Positions 1 through 10,940 of a stretch of 64,000 bases of DNA are shown here, in pieces. The position numbers and the translations under genes are program-made. The stretch is from Thermodesulfovibrionales bacterium (lineage in GTDB: Bacteria; Nitrospirota; Thermodesulfovibrionia; Thermodesulfovibrionales; SM23-35): assembly GCA_031082155.1 (NCBI GenBank), contig JAVHLL010000008.1, forward strand, positions 1 to 64,000. The letters are read 5' to 3'. Within the stretch, counting starts at the first letter, position 1, and each line of letters starts with the position of its first letter. Under the pieces are notes generated by a model that was not told where the DNA came from, searched no databases, and saw only the letters and a list, made by a program, of their open reading frames with translations.

Positions 1-186
1 AGCTCCGGGGTCCTCGTCCGGGAAACATTTCTTGAGAAGGACTTTCAGCGGGAACATCCCCCCAAGAATCCTGGAATTGGAGGGATTTACCCATATGTCC
101 TTATCCATTCCCAAGCCATGAATAAAGAGAATGGCAGGCTTACCGGCTTCACCCTGATATGCGACGATATCCAATTCCACAGGCAA
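1..186 (-). CDS. alpha/beta hydrolase, N-terminal part (truncated by window edge)
   Basis: Minus-strand open frame reads LPVELDIVAYQGEAGKPAILFIHGLGMDKDIWVNPSNSRILGGMFPLKVLLKKCFPDEDPGA, an alpha/beta-hydrolase-like start (FIHGLGMDKDIW). TTG start inferred. Confidence 0.55.
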   Translation of the reverse strand, partial: MPVELDIVAYQGEAGKPAILFIHGLGMDKDIWVNPSNSRILGGMFPLKVLLKKCFPDEDPGA

Positions 187-277
187 TGGCTTTCTCCCTT
201 CCCCTTAACCCAAAACCACATTTCTTAAATGCAGATGGTGTAAAATAATTTCAGAACAATCTCTGCATCAATCGGAA

Positions 278-1837
278 TTATTGACCAAAAATGAGCCTGA
301 TCGGAAGTCTTCCCTGAAATCCTCTTCTCCCTTCGAGACACCTGATGACCGCATGCTGAGCTTGCGCTGAAACATCATATGCAGCGATGAGGATATCTGC
401 CTCCTTGAAATGCCTGAGCACATAAGGACTCCCGAACGAGAGAACGACAGAATGCCTTGCTTGCGCTGAGAGCTTGCGAATAAGGGACAGTTCTTCCTCA
501 GAAATACCGGAACTTCCTTTCCAGGCAGCGACACTGGTGAAGATGGCGAATACTGCCACTTCGTTGTGAACATGGCCCTGCAGCTCATCTGTCCGGGAGA
601 GAACCGAAGCTTTGCCACAAAAATTCCGCAGAGGAGATTCCGGGAAAAACGATGCATCTCCGCAGAATAGAACGGAAACCTTGTCTTTCTGTGAGAGCGG
701 AAGCACCCCTGGCGTGTCTTTCACAAGAGTGATCGACATCTCGAATATCCGCGTTGCAAACTCCTCATTGCCGCTATACTCAACATCCGGTTCGGCGTGC
801 TCCTTAATTCTTTTCTTGTGCCTGAGAATACGGCTTACCGCGTTGTCTATCTGCCGCTCCGAAATATCCCCGGCCTCGATCGCACGGACGACCTCCCCGA
901 CAGTCAGATCAGGATCCGGGGGATGCAGCAGGATATCAACCCCTGCATTGAGACACTGCACAGGCACATCGCCATATCCTTTGAGGGCGTGCATATTCAG
1001 GGCATCTGTCATAATGAGCCCTTCAAACCCCAGTTTTCCCCTTAACAACCCAGTAACAACCGTCCTTGAAAGACTTGCAGGTCTGTCATCAAAAACCGGC
1101 GCACTGAGATGTCCGATCATGATACTGCTGACATCGGCGCTGACCGCATGCTGAAAAGGCAGAAGATCAACAGCCATGAATTCTTCCGGAGATTTCCTGA
1201 TCTCCGGAAGACTGATATGCGAGTCTACAGCGGTGTCTCCATGCCCCGGGAAATGTTTTGCGCAGCTGAAAAGGCCTTCCCTTTCAAGGATCTTTATCGC
1301 GCACGAACCGAACAACGCGACTGTTTCAGGGTTATCAGAGAAAGCCCGCGTGCAGATGATGGGATTGTCAGGATTCTGATTGACATCGAGCACCGGTATG
1401 AGCGGCATATTAATCCCCACAGTTTTTGATTCCCGGGCAATCTCTTTCACCGCACGATCAAAGAGTATTTCTCCTTCGGGGTTACGGATATCAAATGCTG
1501 CAGCCATAGCCATTTGAGAGGGGAATAGTGTAGTACCCCGAATCTGCTGGCCCAGACCTCTCTCAATGTCTGCGGCAATAAACAACGGGATATCTGCTCC
1601 TGGACGGAGAGTAAGGAGAAAGCTCCTGACTGCCTCTCTTGTTCCACCGAAAATGATGAATCCTCCAATCCCCTTCTGTACAAAAGCCCGGATTTTCTCC
1701 TCATATGAAGGGTCTCCGATATTGTCACCATCAAGCCTGCCGATGACAAGCTGGTAAATCTTCCTTCTTACTGTACCCGGCGCAGTGCTCATATTTGTAT
1801 CATGCAACTCCTGTCTCCTGTACCCCGTTCTCGACAA
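278..1837 (-). CDS. nagZ: beta-N-acetylhexosaminidase, glycoside hydrolase family 3
   Basis: 519 aa; GH3 motifs (AADIERGLGQQIRGTTLFPSQMA, CAKHFPGHGDTAVDSHISLP, GLIMTDALNMHAL). True start may be the internal Met of MSTAPGTVRRK. Confidence 0.85.
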   Translation of the reverse strand: MSRTGYRRQELHDTNMSTAPGTVRRKIYQLVIGRLDGDNIGDPSYEEKIRAFVQKGIGGFIIFGGTREAVRSFLLTLRPGADIPLFIAADIERGLGQQIRGTTLFPSQMAMAAAFDIRNPEGEILFDRAVKEIARESKTVGINMPLIPVLDVNQNPDNPIICTRAFSDNPETVALFGSCAIKILEREGLFSCAKHFPGHGDTAVDSHISLPEIRKSPEEFMAVDLLPFQHAVSADVSSIMIGHLSAPVFDDRPASLSRTVVTGLLRGKLGFEGLIMTDALNMHALKGYGDVPVQCLNAGVDILLHPPDPDLTVGEVVRAIEAGDISERQIDNAVSRILRHKKRIKEHAEPDVEYSGNEEFATRIFEMSITLVKDTPGVLPLSQKDKVSVLFCGDASFFPESPLRNFCGKASVLSRTDELQGHVHNEVAVFAIFTSVAAWKGSSGISEEELSLIRKLSAQARHSVVLSFGSPYVLRHFKEADILIAAYDVSAQAQHAVIRCLEGRRGFQGRLPIRLIFGQ

Positions 1838-1954
1838 ATCAGCTGAGATTCAATTATGATTATAATATGTTTTCGCTTGCAATTTATTGATATCCGGGTA
1901 TAAATTTAATGACTTGTTCCATAAAACGATTTTCTGAATAGGGGCATTTCATTT

Positions 1955-2884
1955 ATGAAGGGGAACAGAATCCTCCTGGTAGAAGACGATAAACTGCAGG
2001 CAAAAATCACAAGAGAGTATCTGGAATCAGCAGGGTACGAAGTCATCCTCGCAGACAACGGCAAAACAGCAATCAAATCCGTGAAAACAGGATCCGTCGA
2101 CCTCGTTATTCTCGACCTCATTTTACCGGATATGAACGGGAACGAAGTCTGCCGCTGGCTGAAGTTAAATGAAGACACCCGCGGCATCCCGATTATCATG
2201 CTCACGGCAAAAGGATCCACCATGGATAAGGTTCAGGGGTTGCATGCGGGCGCCGACGACTATCTGTTAAAACCCTATAATGAAACTGAACTTAATGCAC
2301 GGATATATGCCTCTCTGCGGACTAAAGCACTGCAGGACGAATTGAGAGAAAAAAACCGTCAGCTTGAAGAAGTCCTGTCAAAGGTTGAAGTTCTTGCGAG
2401 CACCGACCCACTGACCGGACTTTACAACAGGAGGCATTTTGAGAAAATCATGGAAATTGAATTCGCAAAAACGATACGGTACAATTCTCCCATTTCCTGC
2501 ATTATGGTCGATGTCGATCATTTCAAAAAGATTAACGATACCTATGGTCATCGCACCGGGGATATTGTTTTAAAGGAAGTCACCCGGATCATTCAGGACT
2601 GTATCAGAAAAGTTGATACCGCAGCACGCTGGGGCGGCGAGGAATTTGTTGCCCTCTTGCCCCGAACCGGCAAGGAACAGGCATTCTATGCCGCATCCAG
2701 AATATGGGAATCAATTGCAGGGTATCCCTTCCCGACGATAGAGACTCAAATAACCGTCAGTATAGGCATAGCCAGTGTTCCGGATCCTTCAATAGACTCG
2801 GCAGAAAAACTTATTGATGCTTCCGATATTGCAATGTACAGGGCAAAAACCCTGGGGAGAAACAGGATAGAAACTGCATCATAA
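1955..2884 (+). CDS. response regulator with receiver and GGDEF (diguanylate cyclase) domains, PleD-like
   Basis: 309 aa; receiver motifs (LLVEDDK, VILDLILPDMNG, LTAKG) and GGEEF active site (ARWGGEEFVALLP). Confidence 0.92.
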   Translation: MKGNRILLVEDDKLQAKITREYLESAGYEVILADNGKTAIKSVKTGSVDLVILDLILPDMNGNEVCRWLKLNEDTRGIPIIMLTAKGSTMDKVQGLHAGADDYLLKPYNETELNARIYASLRTKALQDELREKNRQLEEVLSKVEVLASTDPLTGLYNRRHFEKIMEIEFAKTIRYNSPISCIMVDVDHFKKINDTYGHRTGDIVLKEVTRIIQDCIRKVDTAARWGGEEFVALLPRTGKEQAFYAASRIWESIAGYPFPTIETQITVSIGIASVPDPSIDSAEKLIDASDIAMYRAKTLGRNRIETAS

Positions 2885-2954
2885 GTATGCCTCTCAACTT
2901 AATCTTTGCTAAAATAATATAAATATATATTTTTGTTTACAAAAACAGAAAGTT

Positions 2955-3611
2955 ATGATATCTTTATATAAGAATATGTTTCATGACAATCCAACCAGAG
3001 AGCGTATCCTTCTTCTCCTGAAAAGGAGGGGCACAATGTCTATAGATGAACTCAGTAAAGAGTTGGACATCACATCCATGGGCATCCGGCAGCATCTTCT
3101 GTCTCTGGAACGAAGAGCTCTCATAGATTTTGTCACAAAACGGCAGGGAATAGGCAGACCTGCTTTTCTCTATAAACTTACGGAAAAGGCCAACGAAATA
3201 TTCCCCAGGAATTACTGCGAATTCACTATCGATATGCTAAAAGATATTGAAAAAAACAATGGACCGGAGAAGATAAACGAAATTTTCAAATGGCGGAAAA
3301 CGAGAATCCTGAAAGAAACCAAAGACGCCATTTCCGATAAAAGAACCTTTCAGGACAAAGTATACGCGCTACGCGATCTTCTTGAATCTAAAGGCTATTT
3401 TGCAGACCTCGCCCCTGTCAATAACCATTATGTACTGAAACAGTATAATTGTCCTATTATGAAACTGGCTTCTGAATACAGGGAAGCCTGTCAGTACGAG
3501 CTGCAGATGTACAGGGAACTCCTCGGGAAAGAAGTGACCCGCCAAGAGTGCATTGCTGAAGGGAATCTGTCCTGCGCATATTTTATTCCCAAAGCTTTAC
3601 CCAGAATATAA
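2955..3611 (+). CDS. HTH transcriptional regulator, SufR/ArsR-like with C-terminal cysteine cluster
   Basis: 218 aa; winged HTH (TMSIDELSKELDITSMGIRQHLLSLERRALI) and Cys residues in CPIMKLASEYREACQY...CIAEGNLSCAYF resembling SufR Fe-S ligands. Confidence 0.7.
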   Translation: MISLYKNMFHDNPTRERILLLLKRRGTMSIDELSKELDITSMGIRQHLLSLERRALIDFVTKRQGIGRPAFLYKLTEKANEIFPRNYCEFTIDMLKDIEKNNGPEKINEIFKWRKTRILKETKDAISDKRTFQDKVYALRDLLESKGYFADLAPVNNHYVLKQYNCPIMKLASEYREACQYELQMYRELLGKEVTRQECIAEGNLSCAYFIPKALPRI

Positions 3612-3775
3612 TCTCAGTATATTCTTAAATTTACCCGCATAACATATTTAAAAATAACCTTTTTGGCCATATTTTCCCAAAATATTTCCCTTGCCATAAT
3701 CATCGGGTTTGTTTTATTCTAAACTTGAAGAATGAAATACCTGAAGGAGGCAATAAGTATATATTCAGGGTGTTT

Positions 3776-3955
3776 GCCTGCCCTGTTGGTGATAAGGTGA
3801 ATATGTTGATCCGGCAAATTAGATCTTTTGGGAGCCTTAGTAAAGCACCGGTGTGCACGCCCTCCGGCCTGACCGCGGGGAAGCCTGAAGGTTCTTTCAG
3901 GGCACCCACCTATACTCTAGGCGGATCTAATATCGCCTTACACGGCAGGGTGGGC
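3776..3955 (+). ncRNA. ssrS: probable 6S RNA
   Basis: About 180 nt intergenic segment upstream of rny; ends pair (gcctgccctg / cagggtgggc), inner arms pair (gatccg / cggatc; aaggtgaatat / taatatcgcctt), leaving a central unpaired region typical of 6S RNA. Confidence 0.6.
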
Positions 3956-4197
3956 TTTTTATTCACCCTTATGGCAGGACTGGTTTCTATGATAAACATG
4001 CGTCTGTGGAGGACAGCATTTAGTATCTTTAAAATAGAGAGTAATGGAAAAATTACTTATAATATAATCCGGTTTTCACCTCCAGGGATGTCTTTACAGT
4101 CATAATCCAGCCTCTGCAGTAAAAATCAAAGAAAGAACAGCAACCAATTCCTTATCCCTCAACAGGGGAATATCTTGAAAGGGGGTTTTCTATAGAT

Positions 4198-5760
4198 ATG
4201 GATATCGCATTGTATGTACTCGCTGGCATTCTCGCTGGTATTCTTGCAGGCAGTATTGTCGTCCTTATTTCCCAGACAAAACTCAAAAACTCAAAAACCG
4301 CCATCGACAAGGAGAAAGAAAAGATCTTTGGAGAGGCCAATCGGGATGCGGAAAGAATCAAAAAAGAGGCACTGGTAGAGGCAAAGGATGTGGTCTATCA
4401 GGCCAAAGCAGAAGTCGACAAAGAGATACGGGAACGGCGTTCAGAATTAAACCATCTTGACAAAAGGCTCAGGCAGAAAGAAGAAAGCCTCGACAAAAAA
4501 TATGAGCAAATCGAAAAACGTGAGCAGGAACTCACAAAAAGGGAGAAAGATTACTCGATCAAGGAAAGAATCATCGGGGAAAAAGAAACAACATATGACA
4601 AGTTGATAAAAGATCAGACAGACTTGCTCGAAAAGACCTCCGGTTTAAGCTCACAAGACGCGAGGGATGAACTCTTCAGGAAAATTGAGGAAGAATCCAA
4701 GTTTGAGGCGGCAAAACTCGCCAAGCGTATCGAGGATGAAGCACGGGAGAATACAGAAAAGAAGGTAAAAGAGATAATCGGCTCTGCCATACAAAGATAT
4801 GCAAGCGACTATGTCACTGATGCAACGGTTTCCTCGGTAAGCCTCCCAAATGACGAAATGAAGGGCAGGATAATAGGAAGAGAAGGCAGAAACATCAGGG
4901 CTCTCGAGGCAGCTACCGGCGTTGATCTTATTGTCGACGACACTCCGGAGACAGTAACCCTGTCGGCCTTCGATCCGGTAAGAAGGGAAATTGCCCGGCT
5001 TTCTCTTGAACGGTTGATTACCGACGGAAGGATTCACCCCACCCGCATTGAAGAGATCGTTGAAAAGGTGAAAAAGGAAGTAGACTCCTATATCCGTGAG
5101 GAAGGAGAAAAAGCAGTATTTGATTTCGGGCTCTCAGGGATTCACCCGGATCTGATAAAACTCATCGGAAGATTGAGATACCGCTCTTCCTATGGCCAGA
5201 ACGTCCTTCAGCACTCACGCGAAGTTGCATACCTTGCCGGCCTCATGGCCGGTGAGATGAGGATCGATGTAAAGCTTGCAAAGCGCGCAGGCATTCTCCA
5301 TGACATCGGCAAGGCTGTAGACCACGAGATTGAGGGTTCTCATCAGGAAATTGGAGCAAATATTGCACGGAAACTCGGTGAAAACCATAAAGTCATTAAT
5401 GCAATCCTGGTCCATCACGGCGAAGGGGAACCGACAACTGTCGAGGCGGCGCTCGTCGCAGCTGCAGATGCCCTCTCTGCAGCACGGCCCGGGGTGAGAA
5501 AAGAAAGCATCGAAAACTACCTCAAACGTCTCGAAAAACTTGAGCAGATGGCCATGTCTTTCAGAGGGGTTGAAAAGTGTTACGCGATACAGGCAGGAAG
5601 GGAGATCCGCATCATCGTGAAACCTGAAGATGTGAGCGATGAGACATCGTCGTTTATTTCCAGAGATCTTGCGAAAAAAATTGAATCAGAAATGACCTAT
5701 CCCGGACAGATCAAAGTCACGGTGATACGGGAATCACGCTATGTAGAATATGCAAAGTAG
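4198..5760 (+). CDS. rny: ribonuclease Y
   Basis: 520 aa; N-terminal TM, coiled coil, KH domain ([29 protein letters not shown]), HD domain ([13 protein letters not shown]). Confidence 0.97.
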   Translation: MDIALYVLAGILAGILAGSIVVLISQTKLKNSKTAIDKEKEKIFGEANRDAERIKKEALVEAKDVVYQAKAEVDKEIRERRSELNHLDKRLRQKEESLDKKYEQIEKREQELTKREKDYSIKERIIGEKETTYDKLIKDQTDLLEKTSGLSSQDARDELFRKIEEESKFEAAKLAKRIEDEARENTEKKVKEIIGSAIQRYASDYVTDATVSSVSLPNDEMKGRIIGREGRNIRALEAATGVDLIVDDTPETVTLSAFDPVRREIARLSLERLITDGRIHPTRIEEIVEKVKKEVDSYIREEGEKAVFDFGLSGIHPDLIKLIGRLRYRSSYGQNVLQHSREVAYLAGLMAGEMRIDVKLAKRAGILHDIGKAVDHEIEGSHQEIGANIARKLGENHKVINAILVHHGEGEPTTVEAALVAAADALSAARPGVRKESIENYLKRLEKLEQMAMSFRGVEKCYAIQAGREIRIIVKPEDVSDETSSFISRDLAKKIESEMTYPGQIKVTVIRESRYVEYAK

Positions 5761-5765
5761 CACAT

Positions 5766-6548
5766 ATGAAAATCTTATTCATTGGTGACATCGTGGGCAA
5801 GGTCGGCAGGGTCGCAACAAAAGCCCTGCTCCCTTCAATAGTAAGCAAGTATAAAATAGACTTTGTCATTGCAAACGGGGAAAATGCTGCCGGTGGATTC
5901 GGCATCACCGACAAGATAGCGACAGAACTCTTCAACTACGGTATTCACGCCATCACTACCGGCAACCACGTATGGGACAAGAAGGAGTTCGTTCCCCAGA
6001 TCGCAAAGATGGACCGGGTTTTGAGGCCATTGAATTACCCTCCCGGCGTACCCGGCTTCGGGAGCCTTCTCTATACACTTCCCAACGAATTAAAAGTCGC
6101 GGTTATCAATCTCTCCGGTCGTGTATTCATGTCGAATTTCGATTGTCCTTTCAGAGTGGGGAAAGAAGAAGTAGAGAAAATGAGACATGAAACGAAAATC
6201 ATTCTTATCGACTTCCACGGAGAGGCTACGTCAGAAAAGATCGCTTTCGGATATTATATGGACGGCAAGGTAAGCGCAGTTGTCGGAACCCATACCCATG
6301 TGCAGACAGCCGATGAAAAAATACTGCCCGGAGGGACCGCCTACATAACTGATGTGGGAATGACCGGTCCCAGTCATTCCGTTATCGGCATAGAAGTGGA
6401 ACAAATTATCGAGCGCTTTCTTACCAGCATGCCTATGCGGTTCGAAACTGCGAAAGGTGAAGCCATTTTTTCGGCTCTCGTAATTGAGGTTGCTGATAAA
6501 TCAGGCGCGTCCAGCGCCGTACAGAGACTCCAGCTTACCTATCCCTGA
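5766..6548 (+). CDS. YmdB-like metallophosphoesterase (TIGR00282 type)
   Basis: 260 aa; MKILFIGDIVGKVGR, NGENAAGGFGIT, TGNHVWDKKE, GTHTHVQTADEKILPGGTAYITDVGMTGP. Confidence 0.92.
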   Translation: MKILFIGDIVGKVGRVATKALLPSIVSKYKIDFVIANGENAAGGFGITDKIATELFNYGIHAITTGNHVWDKKEFVPQIAKMDRVLRPLNYPPGVPGFGSLLYTLPNELKVAVINLSGRVFMSNFDCPFRVGKEEVEKMRHETKIILIDFHGEATSEKIAFGYYMDGKVSAVVGTHTHVQTADEKILPGGTAYITDVGMTGPSHSVIGIEVEQIIERFLTSMPMRFETAKGEAIFSALVIEVADKSGASSAVQRLQLTYP

Positions 6549-6565
6549 CCTATTTTAAAATTGTA

Positions 6566-6940
6566 TTATTTGCCCTGTGGTTGAGCAGGGGCCGGTATTC
6601 CTGGCGGTAAGGGTTGAGCAGGTACGCTCCCTGATCCCTGTACCGGACCGGACGAAGAGGGAACCGATGGCTGTTGCCCGCTCATCGGAGTTTCCTTTTT
6701 TATTACAGAGCTGCCTTTTGTTGTCACAACTGCCAGGGTGAATGAAGTAAGCATAAAGAGAACCGCAGCAACCGTTGTCATTTTGCTCATAAATGTGGCA
6801 GCCCCCCTTCCGCCGAAGAGGGTCTGGCTTGATCCTCCGAATGCTGCACCGAGTTCTGCCCCTTTACCGCTCTGAAGGAGAACAACCGCGATAAGGAAAA
6901 AACAGACGATAACATGGATGATAATAAGAAGTATTGTCAT
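6566..6940 (-). CDS. secG: preprotein translocase subunit SecG
   Basis: 124 aa; two TMs and LLQSGKGAELGAAFGGSSQTLFGGRGAATFMSK motif. Confidence 0.92.
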   Translation of the reverse strand: MTILLIIIHVIVCFFLIAVVLLQSGKGAELGAAFGGSSQTLFGGRGAATFMSKMTTVAAVLFMLTSFTLAVVTTKGSSVIKKETPMSGQQPSVPSSSGPVQGSGSVPAQPLPPGIPAPAQPQGK

Positions 6941-7686
6941 TGCACCTTCCTGAATTTTACGATTCTGGAAAAACTCTCTGCCTTAAGGCTTGCGCCGCCG
7001 ACAAGCGCGCCGTCAACGTCTCTGCATGCCATAAGAGAATCGACATTTTCCGGCGTAACACTGCCGCCATATATTATACTGAATTTCTCGGCATTATTTC
7101 CATAGAAAATACTTAACCGTTCCCGAATAAACGCATGCACCTCCTGTGCCTGTTCAGGCGTTGCCGTCTTTCCGGTGCCGATCGCCCAAATAGGTTCATA
7201 TGCAACGACGATATTCTGGTATTCAATGCCGTTCAACCCGATTTCCAGTTGCCTTGACAGCACAGCAAAGGTCTTCTCAACTTCCCTCTCCGCTAAAGAT
7301 TCACCAATACAGAGTATCACTCCCAATCCTGTCTGCTTTGCTATCATTATTTTTTTGTTCACCATCTCATCGGTTTCGTGAAAATACTGTCTGCGCTCGG
7401 AATGTCCGATAATGCTATATCTGCAGCCGATATCAACAAGCATACGAGGCGAGATTTCACCAGTAAATGCACCCTTCTCCTCATGAAATACATTCTGGGC
7501 TGCGAGTATGATATTCGTTCCCTGAATCCCGGCGGCTGCTGTTGCAAGGGAGGTGAATGGGGGTGCAATCACAATATCAACACCGGAGACATCCCTGACC
7601 AGGGGGATAAACTGAGCGAGAAAATCCTTTGTCTCTCCGACAGTCTTGTTCATCTTCCAGTTTGCCGCAAGAAACGGTGGTCGCAT
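6937..7686 (-). CDS. tpiA: triosephosphate isomerase
   Basis: 249 aa; AANWKMNKT, IIGHSERR, VVAYEPIWAIGTGKTA, YGGSVTPEN. Confidence 0.97.
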   Translation of the reverse strand: MRPPFLAANWKMNKTVGETKDFLAQFIPLVRDVSGVDIVIAPPFTSLATAAAGIQGTNIILAAQNVFHEEKGAFTGEISPRMLVDIGCRYSIIGHSERRQYFHETDEMVNKKIMIAKQTGLGVILCIGESLAEREVEKTFAVLSRQLEIGLNGIEYQNIVVAYEPIWAIGTGKTATPEQAQEVHAFIRERLSIFYGNNAEKFSIIYGGSVTPENVDSLMACRDVDGALVGGASLKAESFSRIVKFRKVQ

Positions 7687-7808
7687 GGGGATACTTTACT
7701 GTACGGGTTGTGTATTGTCAAGCGAGGGTGAAGATACTTTCAAAAAATATGATTAATCAGTAAAATACCATACTATTCGTTACATCGACCAAAATAAAGG
7801 AGGCTTCT

Positions 7809-9170
7809 GTGAACAGAAAAATTGATTTGAATGAGAAGGACATTCCGAAACAATGGTACAACATCCAGGCAGACCTGCCGCATCCCCTTCCCCCGCCGCT
7901 CAATCCCGGAACCGGCGAACCAATAACGCCTGACATGCTCGCCCCCGTATTCCCTATGAACCTGATTGAACAGGAGGTCAGCACAGAGAGGTGGATTGAT
8001 ATCCCGGATCAGGTTCTTGAAAAATATCTCATATGGAGACCGACACCTCTCTACAGGGCACGGTTTCTGGAAAATTTTCTGAAGACACCAGCCCGCATTT
8101 ATTTCAAAAATGAAGGAGTGAGCCCTCCCGGCAGCCATAAACCGAACACAGCAATTGCGCAGGCCTATTATAACAAGGTATTCGGTATTAAACGCCTCGC
8201 CACAGAGACCGGCGCCGGTCAGTGGGGAAGCGCACTCGCGTTTGCCTGTAACCAGTTCGGCCTTGAATTAAAGGTATACATGGTAAGAATCAGTTTCAAC
8301 CAGAAACCCTACAGAAGGATACTCATGGAAACATGGGGTGCAAAGTGTGTCCCAAGTCCCAGTCCCGATACCAATGCGGGAAGAAAGTTCCTCGAACAGA
8401 ATCCCGAACATCCCGGAAGTCTGGGCATATCTATCAGTGAAGCAATAGAAGATGCGGTTACCACGAAAGATTCGCGATACTCCCTGGGGAGTGTGTTGAA
8501 CCATGTCCTTTTGCACCAGACCATTATCGGGCTCGAGACACAAAAACAGCTTGCTTCGATCGGTGAATATCCCGACATTGTGATCGGTTGTGCCGGCGGA
8601 GGGAGTAATTTCGCAGGATTGTCGCTTCCATTTGTAAGAGACAAAGTCAACGGGAAGAATGTCCGGATTATCGCATGTGAACCTACCTCATGCCCGACCA
8701 TGACCAAAGGTCCGTATGTGTATGACTTTGGAGACACTGCAGAGACTACCCCCCTGCTCGCCATGCATTCTCTCGGTCATTCGTTTATCCCAGCCCCGAT
8801 CCATGCCGGCGGACTGAGATACCATGGAATGGCCCCGATTGTAAGCCGGATACTCAAAGACGGACTCATCGAGGCAAGGGCATATACGCAGCTTGAAACA
8901 TTCGCTGCGGGCATTTCTTTTGCCCGTACCGAAGGATTTATTCCCGCCCCTGAAACAAACCATGCGATTGCAGGGGTTATAGAAGAAGCGAAAAAAGCAA
9001 AGGAAGAAGGCAAGGAAAAGGTAATCCTCATGAACTGGAGTGGTCATGGAATTATAGACCTGGCCGCATACGACGCATACTTATCCGGGAAACTCGATGA
9101 TTACGTGCTCCCTGATGAAGATATTCAGAAACTTGTGAAAGATCTGGAAAAATTCCCGAAACCCAAATAA
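7809..9170 (+). CDS. TrpB-like pyridoxal-phosphate-dependent enzyme (TrpB2 type)
   Basis: 453 aa; [60 protein letters not shown] start. Confidence 0.9.
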   Translation: MNRKIDLNEKDIPKQWYNIQADLPHPLPPPLNPGTGEPITPDMLAPVFPMNLIEQEVSTERWIDIPDQVLEKYLIWRPTPLYRARFLENFLKTPARIYFKNEGVSPPGSHKPNTAIAQAYYNKVFGIKRLATETGAGQWGSALAFACNQFGLELKVYMVRISFNQKPYRRILMETWGAKCVPSPSPDTNAGRKFLEQNPEHPGSLGISISEAIEDAVTTKDSRYSLGSVLNHVLLHQTIIGLETQKQLASIGEYPDIVIGCAGGGSNFAGLSLPFVRDKVNGKNVRIIACEPTSCPTMTKGPYVYDFGDTAETTPLLAMHSLGHSFIPAPIHAGGLRYHGMAPIVSRILKDGLIEARAYTQLETFAAGISFARTEGFIPAPETNHAIAGVIEEAKKAKEEGKEKVILMNWSGHGIIDLAAYDAYLSGKLDDYVLPDEDIQKLVKDLEKFPKPK

Positions 9171-9171
9171 A

Positions 9172-9435
9172 ATGAAGAGTGATGAACCCCCTTCCTCAGA
9201 AGGGCGGAGTACCATGACAATATATTGCATCCAGATGGGAATGTTGCTGGAACTTGCGTATTGCACAGAAGCCAATGCAGGTCTTCCGTGCAGAAATATT
9301 ATCGGCTGCTGGAGGGGGAGAATAGACATTCTCTCCTTCCTGCAGGAACGATTCTCACCAGAACAGCTGAAACAAATATTTGGCGGTCCGCCCAAATCCA
9401 GGATTGACCGTATCATAGAGGGAATCCGGAATTGA
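9172..9435 (+). CDS. small conserved-looking protein of unknown function
   Basis: 87-aa ORF (or about 73 aa from MTIYCIQMGMLLELAYC, Met at 9214), 3' end overlapping the next ORF start (AATTGA). Confidence 0.5.
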   Translation: MKSDEPPSSEGRSTMTIYCIQMGMLLELAYCTEANAGLPCRNIIGCWRGRIDILSFLQERFSPEQLKQIFGGPPKSRIDRIIEGIRN

Positions 9436-10337
9436 GATATCTCTTCAGGGCATATTGCAGGATTCCCCTGTTCTTCTTCTCTCTTTTCCTTATTCTCTTT
9501 CCGTCACACTCAGCAGAGGGCTACCACCAGTATAACGAGAACGCGACGATAATCGGCAACCTGAGAATATATACGATCAAAAAGAATGAATCCCTGATTG
9601 AGATTGCAAGAAAATTCGGAATCGGTTATAACGAAATCGTCGATGCGAATCCGGGACTGGATCCGTTTGTCCCCAGCGCCGGGGAAACTGTTTCAATTCC
9701 TTCCGTATGGATTCTCCCGGAAATGTCTGATTATGAAGGCATTGTTATCAATCTTTCAGAGATGAGGCTTTATTATTTTCCGAAAAAAAATCCTTCGCTC
9801 AAGGTCTGGACTTTTCCGATCGGGATCGGCGATGAGGGAACCGATACCCCCATCGGTACCTTCAGGGTAGTGGAAAAAATAGTAGATCCCCCGTGGAATG
9901 TCCCGGCATCCATCAGCCAGGAAAGACCGGAGTTGCCGAAGATCATGCCTCCGGGCCCGGAGAATCCCCTTGGTTCCCACGCTCTTCGGCTTTCCTCGAT
10001 GAGTATCCTTATCCACGGTACAAACCGTCCATATGCTGTAGGGCGACGGGCAAGCCACGGATGCATCCGGATGTATCCTGAGGATATTCCCTCGCTCTTC
10101 AGGATAGTACCGAATAAAACCAACGTGTCTATCGTGAAACAGCCGATAAAAATCGGCCTGCTCAACCAGAAAATCTACATAGAGGTTCATAAGGACATCA
10201 GCCTGAAAGATTTCAATTATTTTGACGAGGCAGTACGGTTGTTGCGGAAAAATAATCTGTACGAGAAAATAGACAAGGGAAAAATGCTCTCTGCGTTAAG
10301 GGACAAGCGGGGGATACCTGTCGTCATCTCGCCATAG
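9432..10337 (+). CDS. L,D-transpeptidase with LysM domain (YkuD family)
   Basis: 301 aa; signal peptide, LysM (YTIKKNESLIEIARKFGIGYNEIVDANPGLDPFVPSAGETVSIP), YkuD active site (IHGTNRPYAVGRRASHGCIRMYPEDI). TTG start. Confidence 0.92.
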   Translation: MRYLFRAYCRIPLFFFSLFLILFPSHSAEGYHQYNENATIIGNLRIYTIKKNESLIEIARKFGIGYNEIVDANPGLDPFVPSAGETVSIPSVWILPEMSDYEGIVINLSEMRLYYFPKKNPSLKVWTFPIGIGDEGTDTPIGTFRVVEKIVDPPWNVPASISQERPELPKIMPPGPENPLGSHALRLSSMSILIHGTNRPYAVGRRASHGCIRMYPEDIPSLFRIVPNKTNVSIVKQPIKIGLLNQKIYIEVHKDISLKDFNYFDEAVRLLRKNNLYEKIDKGKMLSALRDKRGIPVVISP

Positions 10338-10342
10338 GAAAT

Positions 10343-10386
10343 AACAGAAGGGGCTAAGAACCCCTTGATTCTTAGCCCCTTCTGTT
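10343..10386. terminator. strong bidirectional hairpin terminator between convergent genes
   Basis: Perfect 18-bp arms: aacagaaggggctaagaa-ccccttga-ttcttagccccttctgtt, between convergent stop codons. Confidence 0.85.
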
Positions 10387-10397
10387 GTTCTGGTCTG

Positions 10398-10781
10398 TTA
10401 TTTCTTTTGTTGTAATTCGAACGATTTCGCGCATTTTGCCGCAGCATTCTCGGCTCTCTCTGCTGAGTCTTCAGCTCTCTTTGCGGCAGCTTCAGCCTTT
10501 TTCATAGCCATATCTGCTTTGTCACAGCATTCTTTGGCAGTTCTGATCGCGTCCTGGGCCAGAGCTTTCGCTTCGCGAGCTTCCTGTTTAGCAGCGTCGA
10601 TTTCCGGCATTTTGGCTTCGAGGGCGCTCACCCTCGATTCAACAGCTGATACCCTCGCTTCGAGCCTACTGATTCTGTCTATAAGCGGGTCTATCTGCTG
10701 CTTCACATAGTCCTTCGTTGCGCACCCAAATAAAAGGAGTAAAGAAACTAAGGAAATAACTATTAGTGTTACTTTTCTCAA
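10398..10781 (-). CDS. Lpp-like alanine-zipper outer-membrane lipoprotein
   Basis: 127 aa; lipobox LLLLFGC, heptad coiled coil RISRLEARVSAVESRVSALEAK and Ala-rich AEAAAKRAEDSAERAENAAAK. Confidence 0.7.
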   Translation of the reverse strand: MRKVTLIVISLVSLLLLFGCATKDYVKQQIDPLIDRISRLEARVSAVESRVSALEAKMPEIDAAKQEAREAKALAQDAIRTAKECCDKADMAMKKAEAAAKRAEDSAERAENAAAKCAKSFELQQKK

Positions 10782-10940
10782 TTTTGCACCTCCTTCCTAA
10801 ATTTATTCATTGTTAAAATCCTAAAGTAAAATCTATAAAATGTCAAGCAAATAATTGATTAACCGCTGAAATTTATCTGTCAAAAAGAATTGCTTCCTGA
10901 CATTCTGAAAAATACCCTCACGCTGTGTTAGTATTTTGCT

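Noticed and set aside
612-1154. 180-aa plus-strand ORF
   Set aside because: Antisense to nagZ; no motif support.
3725-4105. 126-aa plus-strand ORF
   Set aside because: Overlaps the strongly structured putative 6S RNA; composition not protein-like.
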